Source of the DNA: Cryobacterium shii
GTDB taxonomy: Bacteria > Actinomycetota > Actinomycetes > Actinomycetales > Microbacteriaceae
NCBI RefSeq assembly: GCF_004402595.1
Contig: NZ_SOFY01000011.1
Coordinates: 181,897 to 245,896 of the forward strand
Direction of reading: 5' to 3'
Length of the DNA: 64,000 nucleotides
The notes beneath the pieces were generated by a model. That model saw nothing but the letters and a program-made list of their open reading frames with translations. It was not told the DNA's origin and searched no databases. Positions within the stretch are counted from its first letter, which is position 1. Each line of letters begins with the position of its first letter. The position numbers and the translations under genes are program-made. Of this stretch, positions 45,332-54,379 are shown piece after piece.

Positions 45332-45976
45332 CTAGACGGACTCCGGCGCGACGGTGAAGTCCGGCTCCGTCGCCGCACGGACCTCCTCGACGGTGACGCC
45401 GGGGGCCAGACGTCGCAGCAGGAGTCCGGCATCCGTCACATCGAAGACGGCGATGTCGGAGATGATGCGGTCGACGACCTTCAGTCCGGTCAGCGGGAGG
45501 CTGCATTCGTTGACGATCTTCGCCGACCCGTCCCTGGCCGTGTGCTCGGTGAGCACGACCACGCGGGGGGTGCCCGCCACGAGGTCCATGGCGCCGCCCA
45601 TGCCCTTGACCATCTTTCCCGGGATGGTCCAGTTGGCCAGGTCACCGCGGCCGGAGACCTGCATGGCACCCAGAATGGCCACCTTGATGTGCCCGCCGCG
45701 GATCATGCCGAACGAGGCCGACGAGTCGAAGATCGAGCCGCCGGGCTGCACCGTGACGGTCTGCTTGCCGGCGTTGATGAGGTCGGCGTCTTCCTCGCCG
45801 TCGAACGGGAACGGGCCCATGCCGAGCAGCCCGTTCTCGCTCTGCAGGGTCACCTGCACGCCATCGGGCAGGTTGTTGGCAACGAGCGTGGGGATGCCGA
45901 TGCCCAGGTTCACGTAGTCGCCGTCGGAGAGTTCCTCGGCCGCGATTGCGGCCATTTCGTCGCGCGTCCATGCCAT
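45332..45976 (-). CDS. scoB: 3-oxoacid CoA-transferase subunit B
   Basis: 214 residues. The catalytic Glu47 lies in [31 protein letters not shown] and [18 protein letters not shown] are typical of SCOT/AtoA beta subunits. With ScoA it transfers CoA from succinyl-CoA to acetoacetate or another 3-oxoacid. GCAAGGAGC upstream supports the start. The gap to scoA is 71 bases. Confidence 0.93.
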   Translation of the reverse strand: MAWTRDEMAAIAAEELSDGDYVNLGIGIPTLVANNLPDGVQVTLQSENGLLGMGPFPFDGEEDADLINAGKQTVTVQPGGSIFDSSASFGMIRGGHIKVAILGAMQVSGRGDLANWTIPGKMVKGMGGAMDLVAGTPRVVVLTEHTARDGSAKIVNECSLPLTGLKVVDRIISDIAVFDVTDAGLLLRRLAPGVTVEEVRAATEPDFTVAPESV

Positions 45977-46047
45977 GGTCTTGCTCCTTGCGGTCGGTGT
46001 GTGGTCGGTGCGGTGTGTGGCTGGTGCTTGTGTGCCCGGCGAGTTCG

Positions 46048-46764
46048 TCAGGCCGGCACGGTCACGGGCCGCGGGCGCACCGTGCGCTGTTCGATGTCCT
46101 TGACCCGATTCGAGGCCCGCACCAGGCGCTGCACGAACACCCCGGGGGTGACAACGTCGTGAGGGTCGATCTCGCCGGGCTGCACGATGATCTCGGCCTC
46201 GGCGATCGTCAGACGGCCGGCCGTCGCCACCACGGGGTTGAAGTTGCGGGCGGTGTAGCGGTAGACGAGATTGCCCGCGGTGTCGGCCCGATAGGCGTGC
46301 ACGAGGGCGACATCCGCGATGATCGCCCGCTCCTGGAGGTAGGTCTCGCCGTCGAAGTCGGCGAGCGGCTTGCCCTCGGCGATCAGGGTGCCCACGCCGG
46401 TCTTCGTGTAGAAGGCCGGGATGCCGGCGCCGCCCGCGCGGAGCCGCTCGGCCAGGGTGCCCTGCGGGCTGAACTCCACCTCCAGCCTGCCGTCGATGAG
46501 CTGCTCGGCGAAGAGCTTGTTCTCCCCCACGTAGGAGGCGATCACCCGCCGCACCTGGCCGGCCTCGAGTAGAACGCCGAGGCCCTTGCCGTCGACGCCC
46601 ATATTATTGGACACGACGGTGAGATCCTTCACCCCGGATGCCCGCACGGCGTCGATCAGGTCGGCCGGGATGCCGCAAAGACCGAAGCCGCCGACCGCCA
46701 GGACCATGCCGTCCCGGAGGACGTCGCTGAGAGCGTCATGTGCGCTGGACCGAACCTTGGTCAT
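46048..46764 (-). CDS. scoA: 3-oxoacid CoA-transferase subunit A
   Basis: 238 residues from ATG at 46764, with GAGGAG seven bases upstream; an ATG seven codons earlier is less likely. It contains [40 protein letters not shown] and [20 protein letters not shown], typical of the alpha subunit. It heads the scoAB unit and is divergent from an IclR regulator. Twin palindromes in the 202-base gap suggest control by that regulator. Confidence 0.93.
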   Translation of the reverse strand: MTKVRSSAHDALSDVLRDGMVLAVGGFGLCGIPADLIDAVRASGVKDLTVVSNNMGVDGKGLGVLLEAGQVRRVIASYVGENKLFAEQLIDGRLEVEFSPQGTLAERLRAGGAGIPAFYTKTGVGTLIAEGKPLADFDGETYLQERAIIADVALVHAYRADTAGNLVYRYTARNFNPVVATAGRLTIAEAEIIVQPGEIDPHDVVTPGVFVQRLVRASNRVKDIEQRTVRPRPVTVPA

Positions 46765-46820
46765 GGAATTCTCCTCGTTGAGCATCCGTGTTGATCAATC
46801 GGGTTGAGCATCCGGTTCGT

Positions 46821-46835
46821 ATCCACCTTATGGAC
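46821..46835. promoter_or_regulatory. IclR-type operator, copy 1 (scoA side)
   Basis: ATCCACCTTATGGAC lies about 57 bases upstream of scoA. It matches the second box at 46941-46955 in 14 of 15 positions, exactly 120 bases apart. Confidence 0.6.
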
Positions 46836-46940
46836 GCTGCGTCTGTCCGTCATGTTAGGGGTCTGATCGGGCGGCTGTCAATCAGGGCGGATCTGCCCAT
46901 TTCATTGTGTATCCACGCCGTGATCACTAGGCTGCACAAC

Positions 46941-46955
46941 ATCCACATTATGGAC
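46941..46955. promoter_or_regulatory. IclR-type operator, copy 2 (regulator side)
   Basis: ATCCACATTATGGAC, containing TCCA...TGGA symmetry, ends 11 bases before the regulator ATG. IclR regulators commonly repress their own gene from such sites. Confidence 0.6.
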
Positions 46956-46966
46956 AGGAGCCAGGC

Positions 46967-47764
46967 ATGACCGGCATGAAAATCAATCAATCCGTCCCGG
47001 TGCAGGGCGCCCAGGTGGTCACCCGCGTCGCCAGGCTCCTGCAGCTCGTCGGACGCAATCCCGCCGGCACTCCCCTGGCCGAGATCGTGCGGGACTCCGG
47101 GCTGACCAGGCCCACCGTGCACCGGTTGCTCAGTTCTCTGGCCGCCGAGGGCCTGCTCGACCATGATCCGGTCACGCACACGTGGCACTACGGGCCGGAG
47201 ATCTTCGTGATGGGAACGGTCGCCGCCCACCGCTACCCGATCGAGGAGCTGGCGCGGCCGAGCCTGCTCCGTTTGGCGGAGGAAACCGGCGAAAGCGCAT
47301 TCCTCTCGATCCGGCGCGGCGCGGAGACGGTGTGCCTGCTGCGCGAGGAGGGCAGCTTCCCCATCCGGTCGTTCGTGCTCTACGAGGGCCTGCGGCTGCC
47401 GCTCGGGGTCGCCTCGGCGGGCCTGGCCATCCTGGCGTACCTGCCCGAGTCCGAGGTCGGGCAGCTCCTGGTGCAGGACGACGCCTTCGTCGATCGGTGG
47501 GGTCAGAACCACTCGCCCACCGCCATCCGGGCCAATCTGGAACAGACCAGGATCACCGGCTACTCGGTCAACCCGGGGTTGATCCTGGAGGGCAGTTGGG
47601 GAATGGGGGCGGCCATCTTCGACCGCTCCGGGCAACCCGCCTGGGCTCTGTCGTTGACGGGCATCGAGCGGCGTTTCACCGCGGAGCGGCGGGAGATCCT
47701 CGGCCAGCTGCTGCTCGAGGAGGCCAGCCGCATCACCCAGGCGCTGCAGCGCGCACGCGTCTAG
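46967..47764 (+). CDS. IclR family transcriptional regulator
   Basis: 265 residues. The N-terminal winged HTH (VTRVARLLQLVGRNPAGTPL, GLTRPTVHRLLSSLAAEGLL) and the IclR effector domain (LAEETGESAFLSIRRGAETV, LPLGVASAGLAILAYLP, INPGLILEG-like SVNPGLILEGSWGMGAAIF) are both intact. It is divergent from scoAB and is probably its pathway regulator, responding to a carboxylic or aromatic intermediate such as an oxoadipate. Confidence 0.92.
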   Translation: MTGMKINQSVPVQGAQVVTRVARLLQLVGRNPAGTPLAEIVRDSGLTRPTVHRLLSSLAAEGLLDHDPVTHTWHYGPEIFVMGTVAAHRYPIEELARPSLLRLAEETGESAFLSIRRGAETVCLLREEGSFPIRSFVLYEGLRLPLGVASAGLAILAYLPESEVGQLLVQDDAFVDRWGQNHSPTAIRANLEQTRITGYSVNPGLILEGSWGMGAAIFDRSGQPAWALSLTGIERRFTAERREILGQLLLEEASRITQALQRARV

Positions 47765-47809
47765 GGCCTGTCGACGGCGCACGGGCCACCCGTGCATTAG
47801 CCTCCAGAG

Positions 47810-48742
47810 ATGGGGACTTGGGACGTTGTCGTGGTCGGATCGGGGGTATGCGGGCTCACGATCGCCCACAATCTGCAGGAGCACGGACGTTCGGTGCTGC
47901 TGTTGGACAAGGGATCGCGCCCGGGCGGACGCCTGGCGAGCCGCCCCCTCGCCGGGGCGCTGCTCAACCCCGCCGCCGACACGGTCGTCACCCACGATGC
48001 GCACGTGATGAGGGAGATCGCCCGCAGAACCGAAGCCGAGTTCGCTGCGGAACCGGATCATGGCGCGCGCTGGCGATTCGCGGCATCCGCCGGCGATGTG
48101 GCTCGCACGTGGGCGGCCGGCACCACGCTTCAGCGCACCTTTGTGACGCAGATCGAGGTGGCGGACTCCGGGCTCCTCCGCGTTGTACCCCACGCGTCCG
48201 GCGACCCCGTCATCTGCCAGGCGGTCGTGCTGACTCCGCCGGTTCCGCAGAGCGTTCAGATTCTGCGCACGAGTCACCTCAGGGTCAGCGCGGCCCTGGC
48301 GGAGGTCGGCTACGACAAGCGGGCCGTGCTGCTGTGTGTCCTGCGCGGGGATGTGGGCGGCGAGCTGGCGTCGCACGAATCGACACTCGTCGACGCCATC
48401 CGCGTTCGGCGGCGGGACGACTCGGGGCTGGTCTGGCTGGAGGTCTTCGCGACCCCGCACTGGAGCGAGTCCACCTGGAACCTGGACGCGAATTTCGTCC
48501 ACTCGGCGCTGCTGGTCGAGATGAAGCGGCTGTTCCCCGGTGCGCACGCCGTGGACTCCGAGCTGAAGCGCTGGCGTTACGCGAATGCGGTCGCCGCGCT
48601 GCCGGGCGCCGGGTTTGATCAGAGCCAGGACCACCCGGGTATCTTCGTCGCGGGTGACGGCTTCGGCAGTGTGGACGGGCATCCGGCCGGGGTCTCTCGC
48701 GCGGTCCGCTCCGGCCTGGACGTGGTGCGGGCGCTCTCCTGA
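47810..48742 (+). CDS. FAD-dependent oxidoreductase, renalase-like
   Basis: 310 residues. The FAD-binding motif VVVVGSGVCGLTIAHNLQEH and LLLDKGSRPGGRLASR are at the N-terminus. GIFVAGDGFGSVDGHPAGVS near residue 285 closes the Rossmann FAD domain. The layout resembles bacterial renalase-like amine or dihydronicotinamide oxidases. The usual family His/aromatic residues cannot be verified by eye. It is convergent with the epimerase across repeat element B. Confidence 0.8.
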   Translation: MGTWDVVVVGSGVCGLTIAHNLQEHGRSVLLLDKGSRPGGRLASRPLAGALLNPAADTVVTHDAHVMREIARRTEAEFAAEPDHGARWRFAASAGDVARTWAAGTTLQRTFVTQIEVADSGLLRVVPHASGDPVICQAVVLTPPVPQSVQILRTSHLRVSAALAEVGYDKRAVLLCVLRGDVGGELASHESTLVDAIRVRRRDDSGLVWLEVFATPHWSESTWNLDANFVHSALLVEMKRLFPGAHAVDSELKRWRYANAVAALPGAGFDQSQDHPGIFVAGDGFGSVDGHPAGVSRAVRSGLDVVRALS

Positions 48743-48796
48743 GAGTCGTCGATCACTGGGGTGGCTCCAGCACAGCGTGCGGTGCCGCGTCTAACC

Positions 48797-48873
48797 AATT
48801 CGACGGAGATTCTGCCGTAAAAACCCGATTTCAGCCCGATTAGGGCCGATTTGGGCAAAATCTCCGTCGAATT
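48797..48873. repeat. dispersed inverted-repeat element, copy B (inverted relative to A)
   Basis: Left arm AATTCGACGGAGATTCTG (48797-48814) pairs with CAAAATCTCCGTCGAATT (48856-48873). The arm variants are exchanged relative to copy A, and the flanks AACCAATTCG / CGAATTCGTTCAG match copy A read on the other strand. So this copy is inserted in the opposite orientation, between two convergent genes. Confidence 0.9.
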
Positions 48874-48880
48874 CGTTCAG

Positions 48881-49723
48881 TCAGACGTGGTCGCGCCAGC
48901 TGTGCTCGGGTGCGTAGCCGAGCATCCGCCGGGCCTTGTCGATCGAGAGCAGGGTGACGTTCTCGCCGACCTCCCGCAGGTCGACTCCCGGGAAGACCTC
49001 GGCGGCCAGCTCGGCGTTCGGCCGGCTCATCACCGTGTCGGCCGCGGCGATGATGAATGCCTCGAAGCCCGGCTTCGCGTTCTCCAGGGCCCGCAGCACG
49101 GCCTGGGCGCCGTCACGGCCGTCGATGTAGCCCCACAGGTTCCATTTGCGCAGGGTGGCGTCGGCGTCGAAGGCGGGGAAGGCCGCGTAGTCCTCCGGGT
49201 CCTTCACGTTGGAGAACCGCAGCGCCGTGATGCTGAGCTCGGGGTCCCAGCGGGTGAGCTGGATCGCCATCTGCTCCTCGAGATGCTTCACCAGCGAGTA
49301 GGTGCTCTCGGGCCGGGCCGAGTATTCCTCGTCCACCGGAAGGTAGGGCGGGGCGATGTCGAACGGCAGCCCGAGCACGGTCTCGCTGGACGCGTAGACC
49401 AGCTTCTTGATGCCCGCCCGCCGGGCCGCCTGGAACACGTTATAGGTGGAGAGGATGTTGTTGTGGAACGTGGCCACGTCGGGAACCAGGCCAGGTGCCG
49501 GGATCGCACCCAGGTGCACGATGGCGTCGAACCCGGTGTGCCGGTCGTCGACACCGAGGACCGCGTCGACGACCTGGCCGTAGTCCTTCAGATCGACGAC
49601 GACCAGACCGGGGTTCCGGTCGCCGTCGCGGTCGAGGTTCAGCACCTCGTGGCCCTCGGCGATCAGCCGCTGCACGACCGTCCGGCCGAGTTTTCCGCTT
49701 CCGCCTGTGACAACAACCCTCAT
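48881..49723 (-). CDS. NAD-dependent epimerase/dehydratase
   Basis: 280 residues. It has the extended-SDR motif VVTGGSGKLGRTVVQRL, VHLGAIPAPG, the TyrxxxLys pair in STYSLVKHLEEQM, and VYASSETVLGLPF. It is probably a nucleotide-sugar or related epimerase/reductase; substrate is unknown. GGAG upstream supports the ATG at 49723. Confidence 0.85.
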   Translation of the reverse strand: MRVVVTGGSGKLGRTVVQRLIAEGHEVLNLDRDGDRNPGLVVVDLKDYGQVVDAVLGVDDRHTGFDAIVHLGAIPAPGLVPDVATFHNNILSTYNVFQAARRAGIKKLVYASSETVLGLPFDIAPPYLPVDEEYSARPESTYSLVKHLEEQMAIQLTRWDPELSITALRFSNVKDPEDYAAFPAFDADATLRKWNLWGYIDGRDGAQAVLRALENAKPGFEAFIIAAADTVMSRPNAELAAEVFPGVDLREVGENVTLLSIDKARRMLGYAPEHSWRDHV

Positions 49724-49817
49724 GGAGAACTCCTCTTTCGTTGATCACAAGCGTACGTTGCAACGCCGTGCCGCCCACCCGGCTCGCTCGCCCGAAAGCC
49801 GGAGAGAGAATGAAGGA

Positions 49818-50303
49818 GTGAGCGACGCCGGCGAATTCGTGGACATGACACTCCGAAACGAGGGGGATGCGTACCGGGCGGCGGCGGAGAAGGACCGCCT
49901 GGGCAGTGACCTGCGGTTCTACGGTGCGACGGTCGGTGCGGTGCGGGGCACGATTCGCGATGTCGCCCGCCGGTATCCCGGTCTGACGCACGACGACATC
50001 ACCGCGCTGAGTTCTGAACTGTGGGCGGTGCCGGTGTTCGAGCGCCGCCTCGCGGCAGTCGTGCTGCTGCAGTCGAACGTGCTCGTTCTGGACAACTCGG
50101 ATCTGACCCGGATCGAGGGCTTCGTGCGCGGCGCACGTCTGCCTGCCCTGGTCGATCCGCTCGCCCGCGACGTGGTCGCTCCCCTGCTGGAAAGGCTCGA
50201 CCAGTCCGGTCGCACCCGGGCGAACATCGTTCTCGAGCGCTGGGCCGGGGACAGCGACCGGTGTCTCCGCCGGGCCGCCCTGCTGGCGACGACCCTCCGG
50301 TAG
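49818..50303 (+). CDS. DNA alkylation repair protein (AlkD-like), C-terminally shortened
   Basis: 161 residues from GTG at 49818 (ATG at 49845 is an alternative). The HEAT-repeat fold is shown by NEGDAYRAAAEKDRLGSDLR, YGATVGAVRGTIRDVARRYP, SSELWAVPVFERRLAAVVLL and VLERWAGDSDRCLRRAALLA. AlkD proteins are usually about 210-240 residues. The C-terminal two repeats with the EFFIRKA-x-GW-LRE segment and its Arg are absent, and the stop lies 19 bases from the end of the convergent acyl-CoA ligase. It may be inactive. Confidence 0.75.
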   Translation: MSDAGEFVDMTLRNEGDAYRAAAEKDRLGSDLRFYGATVGAVRGTIRDVARRYPGLTHDDITALSSELWAVPVFERRLAAVVLLQSNVLVLDNSDLTRIEGFVRGARLPALVDPLARDVVAPLLERLDQSGRTRANIVLERWAGDSDRCLRRAALLATTLR

Positions 50304-50322
50304 AGCGGCCTCGGCAAGAGCG

Positions 50323-52011
50323 TCAGAGCTGCGGCAGCACCTGCTCGCGCACCTGCTTGCGCAGGATCTTGCCGAGCATCGAGCGCGGCATGTCCTGGAT
50401 CTGTACGATCCGCCGTGGGATCTTGTACGCCGCGAGGTGCTCGCGGCAGTGCGCGCGCAGGGCCTCCTCGTCGAGCCGGGCGCCCGGTTTGAGTTCGACC
50501 GCGGCGACGACCAGTTCCCCGCCGCGTTCGAGTGCCTTGCCGAACACGGCCGCGTCGACGACATCCGCGTGCAGGCGGAGCACGGCCTCGACCTCGGAGG
50601 GCGAGACGTTGAAACCGCCGGTGATGACGAGTTCCTTGGCGCGGTCCACGATCGTGGTGAAGCCGTCTTCGTCGACGGTCACGATGTCCCCGGTGCGCAG
50701 CCAGCCGCCGGGCAGGAGCGTCTTCGCGGTTTCCTCCGGGTTGTTCCAATAGCCCTGGAAGACCTGCGGGCCGTTCAGGAGCAGCTCTCCCGGCTCGCCC
50801 TGCGGCACCTCCCGGGTGGGGTCGTCCAGGTCGACGACCTTCATCCGGGTGGACGGGAACGGCACGCCGATCGTGCCCGTGCGCCGGGTCGGGTGGAACG
50901 GGTTGCCCAGCGCGACCGGCGAGGATTCGGTCATGCCGTAGCCCTCCACGAGCAGGCCGCCCGACACCGATTCCCACAGTTCGACCACGTGGTCGGGCAG
51001 GTTCATCGCACCGGAAATGCAGTATTTGCAGGAACGGAGCGAGATTCCGCGCTCTTTCGCGACCACGGCGGTGCGCTCGTAGATGGGCGGCACCGCGCAG
51101 TAGACCGTCGCAGGCGACTTCTTCATGGCGTCGAGGATCAGGTTGGGGTCGAACTTGGGGAACAGCACCAGCAGGGCCTGCTTACGGATGCCGTAGGTCA
51201 GGTAGAGCGTCATGCCGAACGCGTGGAACATGGGCAGGATCGCGTAGAAGATCTCCTTGCGGTACTCGGCCCCCTGCATCCAGGCCTCGCCCTGCAGGGC
51301 GTTGGAGTACAAGTTGAAATGGGTCAGCATGGCGCCCTTGGGCTGGCCGGTCGTGCCGGAGGTGTACTGGATGGCCGCGAGATCGGTGACCGCGGGCCGG
51401 GGGTGCTCTGGATCGATCGGACCGTGGCTGAGCAGGTCTTTCCAGGGGATCGTTTTCGGGGCCGGCCCGGTCAGTGCCTCACGGGACTCGCGCAGGCTCT
51501 TCACCGGCAGGTGCAGGGCGAGGCGCTTGATCGCGGGGAACGCCTCGAGGAGGTTGACGGACACGATGTGGTCGATCTCGATGTCCGCGGGGAAGGTGCG
51601 AATGGATGCGACGGACTTGTCCCAGGCGATCACGATGCGGGCCTGGTGGTCCTCGAACTGGTGGCGCAGCTCCCGGGCGGTGTAGAGCGGGTTGTGCTCC
51701 ACCACGACGGCGCCCAGGCGCAGCACCGCGTAGAAGGCGACAACGTGCTGGGGGCAGTTCGGCAGGAGCAGGGCCACACGGTCCTCCGCCCGCACTCCGA
51801 GGCCGCGCAGGCCCTCCGCCGCCCGGTCGATCTGGTCGCCGAGCTCGGTGTAGCTGGTGCGGCGGCCGAAGAACTCCAGCGCCGGATGGCTGCCGGCCTC
51901 GGCCACGGAACGCTCCAGCATGGCCACGAGCGACTCCTCGGGGAGGTCGATTTCGGCCGGGACGCCCGGCTGGTAATTCTTCACCCAGGACTGTTGTTCG
52001 ATATTCGACAT
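50323..52011 (-). CDS. long-chain fatty acid-CoA ligase
   Basis: 562 residues from ATG at 52011 (GGAGG eight bases upstream; ATG at 52017 is too close). AMP-binding motifs are complete: YTSGTTGQPKGAMLTH, EGYGMTESSP, TGDIVTVDEDGF and the C-terminal catalytic-Lys region MLGKILRKQV. The family activates fatty acids to acyl-CoA. It is divergent from the DEAD-box gene by 79 bases. Confidence 0.9.
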   Translation of the reverse strand: MSNIEQQSWVKNYQPGVPAEIDLPEESLVAMLERSVAEAGSHPALEFFGRRTSYTELGDQIDRAAEGLRGLGVRAEDRVALLLPNCPQHVVAFYAVLRLGAVVVEHNPLYTARELRHQFEDHQARIVIAWDKSVASIRTFPADIEIDHIVSVNLLEAFPAIKRLALHLPVKSLRESREALTGPAPKTIPWKDLLSHGPIDPEHPRPAVTDLAAIQYTSGTTGQPKGAMLTHFNLYSNALQGEAWMQGAEYRKEIFYAILPMFHAFGMTLYLTYGIRKQALLVLFPKFDPNLILDAMKKSPATVYCAVPPIYERTAVVAKERGISLRSCKYCISGAMNLPDHVVELWESVSGGLLVEGYGMTESSPVALGNPFHPTRRTGTIGVPFPSTRMKVVDLDDPTREVPQGEPGELLLNGPQVFQGYWNNPEETAKTLLPGGWLRTGDIVTVDEDGFTTIVDRAKELVITGGFNVSPSEVEAVLRLHADVVDAAVFGKALERGGELVVAAVELKPGARLDEEALRAHCREHLAAYKIPRRIVQIQDMPRSMLGKILRKQVREQVLPQL

Positions 52012-52090
52012 TCTCATATCCTCCCGCGATTCACCCCGCGGCTTGGACAGGGTAGACGAACAGGGCGCCCACGTCGACTACCGTTGTAAT

Positions 52091-53893
52091 ATGCACACCC
52101 CTGACACCAGCGAGGCAGAGACTGCCCGCGTAACGAAGACCTTCGCCGACCTTGGGCTCGGAGATTCAATGCTCAAGGCCCTCAAGGACGTCGGGTACGA
52201 GACTCCCTCCGCCATCCAGGCCGCCACCATCCCCCCGCTTCTCGCGGGGCGCGACGTGGTGGGCCTCGCCCAGACCGGAACCGGCAAGACGGCCGCGTTC
52301 GCCCTCCCGATCCTGTCGCGCCTCGACCTGGCGCAGAAGACCCCGCAGGCACTCGTGCTCTCCCCGACCCGTGAGCTCGCCCTGCAGGTCTGCGAGGCAT
52401 TCGAGAAGTACGCCGCCCACATGCGGGGCGTGCACGTGCTCCCCGTCTACGGCGGCCAGGGCTACGGCGTGCAGCTCTCCGCGCTGCGCCGCGGGGTGCA
52501 CATCGTCGTCGGCACGCCCGGCCGCATCATGGACCACCTCGAGAAGGGCACGCTCGACCTGTCGCAGCTGAAGTACCTGGTGCTCGACGAGGCCGACGAG
52601 ATGCTGAAGATGGGCTTCGCCGAAGACGTCGAGACGATCCTGGCCGACACCCCGGAGGACAAGCAGGTCGCCCTGTTCTCGGCGACCATGCCCGCGCAGA
52701 TCCGACGGATCTCGAAGAAGTACCTGAACGACCCCGAAGAGATCACGATCAAGAACAAGACCACGACCTCCGTGAACACGACCCAGCGCTATCTGATGGT
52801 GTCGTACCCGCAGAAGGTCGACGCGCTCACCCGCATCCTCGAGGTGGAGAACTTCGAGGGCATGATCGTGTTCACCCGTACCAAGAACGAGACGGAACTG
52901 CTCGCCGAGAAGCTCCGCGCACGTGGCTACTCGGCCGCGGCCATCAACGGCGACGTCGCCCAGGTGCAGCGTGAGCGCACGGTCAACCAGCTCAAGTCCG
53001 GCAAGCTCGACATCCTGGTCGCAACGGATGTCGCCGCCCGCGGCCTCGACGTGGATCGAATCAGCCACGTCGTCAACTACGACATCCCGATCGACACCGA
53101 GTCGTACGTGCACCGCATCGGCCGCACCGGCCGTGCGGGCCGCAGCGGCGCCGCGATCAGCTTCGTCACGCCCCGCGAGCGCCACCTGCTCAACGCGATC
53201 GAGAGGGCGACCCGCCAGCCGCTGACGCAGATGCAGCTGCCGAGCTTCGAAGACGTGAACGTCACCCGTCTGGCCCGCTTCGACGATGCGATCACCGAGG
53301 CTCTCAGCCAGTCCGACCGGATCAGCGCCTTCCGCGACATCATCGGCCACTACGTCGCACACCACGACGTGCCCGAGGCCGACGTGGCCGCGGCCCTCGC
53401 CGTCGTCGCCCAGGGCGAGACGCCCCTGCTGCTCACCCAGGCGGATGCCCGCGCCCAGCGGCCCGAGCGTGCCGACCGCGGCGACCGCGCCGAGCGCGCC
53501 CGCGCCGATGCCGGTCGCGGTGACCGCCGTGACGACCGCGGCGAACGCGGCGAACGCGGCGAACGCGTGGAGCGCGTGGAACGACGCCCCCGCGACAGCA
53601 ACCGGTCGATGGCCTCGTACCGGATCGAGGTCGGCAAGCGCCACAAGGTGGAGCCCCGGCAGATCGTCGGAGCGCTCGCCAACGAGGGTGGCCTGAGCCG
53701 CGAGGACTTCGGTCACATCCAGATCAACCCCGAGTATTCGCTCGTCGAACTGCCCGCCGACCTTCCCAGCGACGTTCTGGCCCGCTTGGACAACACCCGC
53801 ATCAGCGGCAAGCTGATCGAGATCCGCGCCGACGGCGGCCCGGTGCGCCGTGAGGACCGGGCCGAACGCCCGCCGCGCCGGCCTCGCGACTAG
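52091..53893 (+). CDS. DEAD-box RNA helicase (DeaD/CsdA-like) with DbpA-type domain
   Basis: 600 residues from ATG at 52091. Motifs are Q motif FADLGLGDSMLKALKDVGYE, AQTGTGKTAAF, PTRELALQV, VLDEADEMLKMGF, SATMP, and HRIGRTGRAGRSG. A C-terminal DbpA RNA-binding-like domain (SYRIEVGKRHKVEPRQIVGA) follows an Arg/Asp/Gly/Glu-rich linker (RGDRRDDRGERGERGERVER). Such helicases support ribosome assembly and mRNA turnover, especially in cold. No Shine-Dalgarno is seen before the ATG; the transcript may be leaderless or the start may be earlier (52043). Confidence 0.93.
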   Translation: MHTPDTSEAETARVTKTFADLGLGDSMLKALKDVGYETPSAIQAATIPPLLAGRDVVGLAQTGTGKTAAFALPILSRLDLAQKTPQALVLSPTRELALQVCEAFEKYAAHMRGVHVLPVYGGQGYGVQLSALRRGVHIVVGTPGRIMDHLEKGTLDLSQLKYLVLDEADEMLKMGFAEDVETILADTPEDKQVALFSATMPAQIRRISKKYLNDPEEITIKNKTTTSVNTTQRYLMVSYPQKVDALTRILEVENFEGMIVFTRTKNETELLAEKLRARGYSAAAINGDVAQVQRERTVNQLKSGKLDILVATDVAARGLDVDRISHVVNYDIPIDTESYVHRIGRTGRAGRSGAAISFVTPRERHLLNAIERATRQPLTQMQLPSFEDVNVTRLARFDDAITEALSQSDRISAFRDIIGHYVAHHDVPEADVAAALAVVAQGETPLLLTQADARAQRPERADRGDRAERARADAGRGDRRDDRGERGERGERVERVERRPRDSNRSMASYRIEVGKRHKVEPRQIVGALANEGGLSREDFGHIQINPEYSLVELPADLPSDVLARLDNTRISGKLIEIRADGGPVRREDRAERPPRRPRD

Positions 53894-53935
53894 TCGCGAC
53901 GCTGATAACGACGTGAGGGGCTCGGAGTAGCCGGC

Positions 53936-54223
53936 TCAGCCCGCGAGGCCGCTGTTGGCCACTTCGAACTCCTCCACGTCGATGATCTGCATGGCCTGCT
54001 CCGCGCTGCTGTCGGCGCGGACGGCACTCGCTGCCTCCCGGCTCGCCGCGAGGGCATACGTCGTCTCCCACAGGGTGATCGACAGGGCCTTGCCCTCCTC
54101 CAGGCTGGTTAGAAAGTAGACCCCGCGGCATCCGGGGATTGCCAGCACCCGCGCAACGGTCTCCTCGGTGTGGTCCACGACGGTTTCCGGCCCTGTCCGA
54201 TAGGTGCTGACTCGAGCGAACAT
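53936..54223 (-). CDS. hypothetical protein, ABM-like fold
   Basis: 95 residues starting MFARVSTYRTGPETVVDHTE. The pattern CRGVYFLTSLEEGKALSITL then WETTYALAASREAASAVRAD resembles small dimeric alpha/beta-barrel proteins. AGAAGG lies upstream. The function is unknown. Confidence 0.7.
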   Translation of the reverse strand: MFARVSTYRTGPETVVDHTEETVARVLAIPGCRGVYFLTSLEEGKALSITLWETTYALAASREAASAVRADSSAEQAMQIIDVEEFEVANSGLAG

Positions 54224-54379
54224 GACTTCTCTCCTTCTGGCGACGGCTTCTCACGAGTACTGACACCAGTAAGGACCGAAGGTCGTCCTCGCACAATGCG
54301 GCTATGACACAACCCGGATTCGAGGAACACTGGGCGTAGGCCCGAGGGCAGGACGCATTCTCGGATCTCACGGCGGGAG

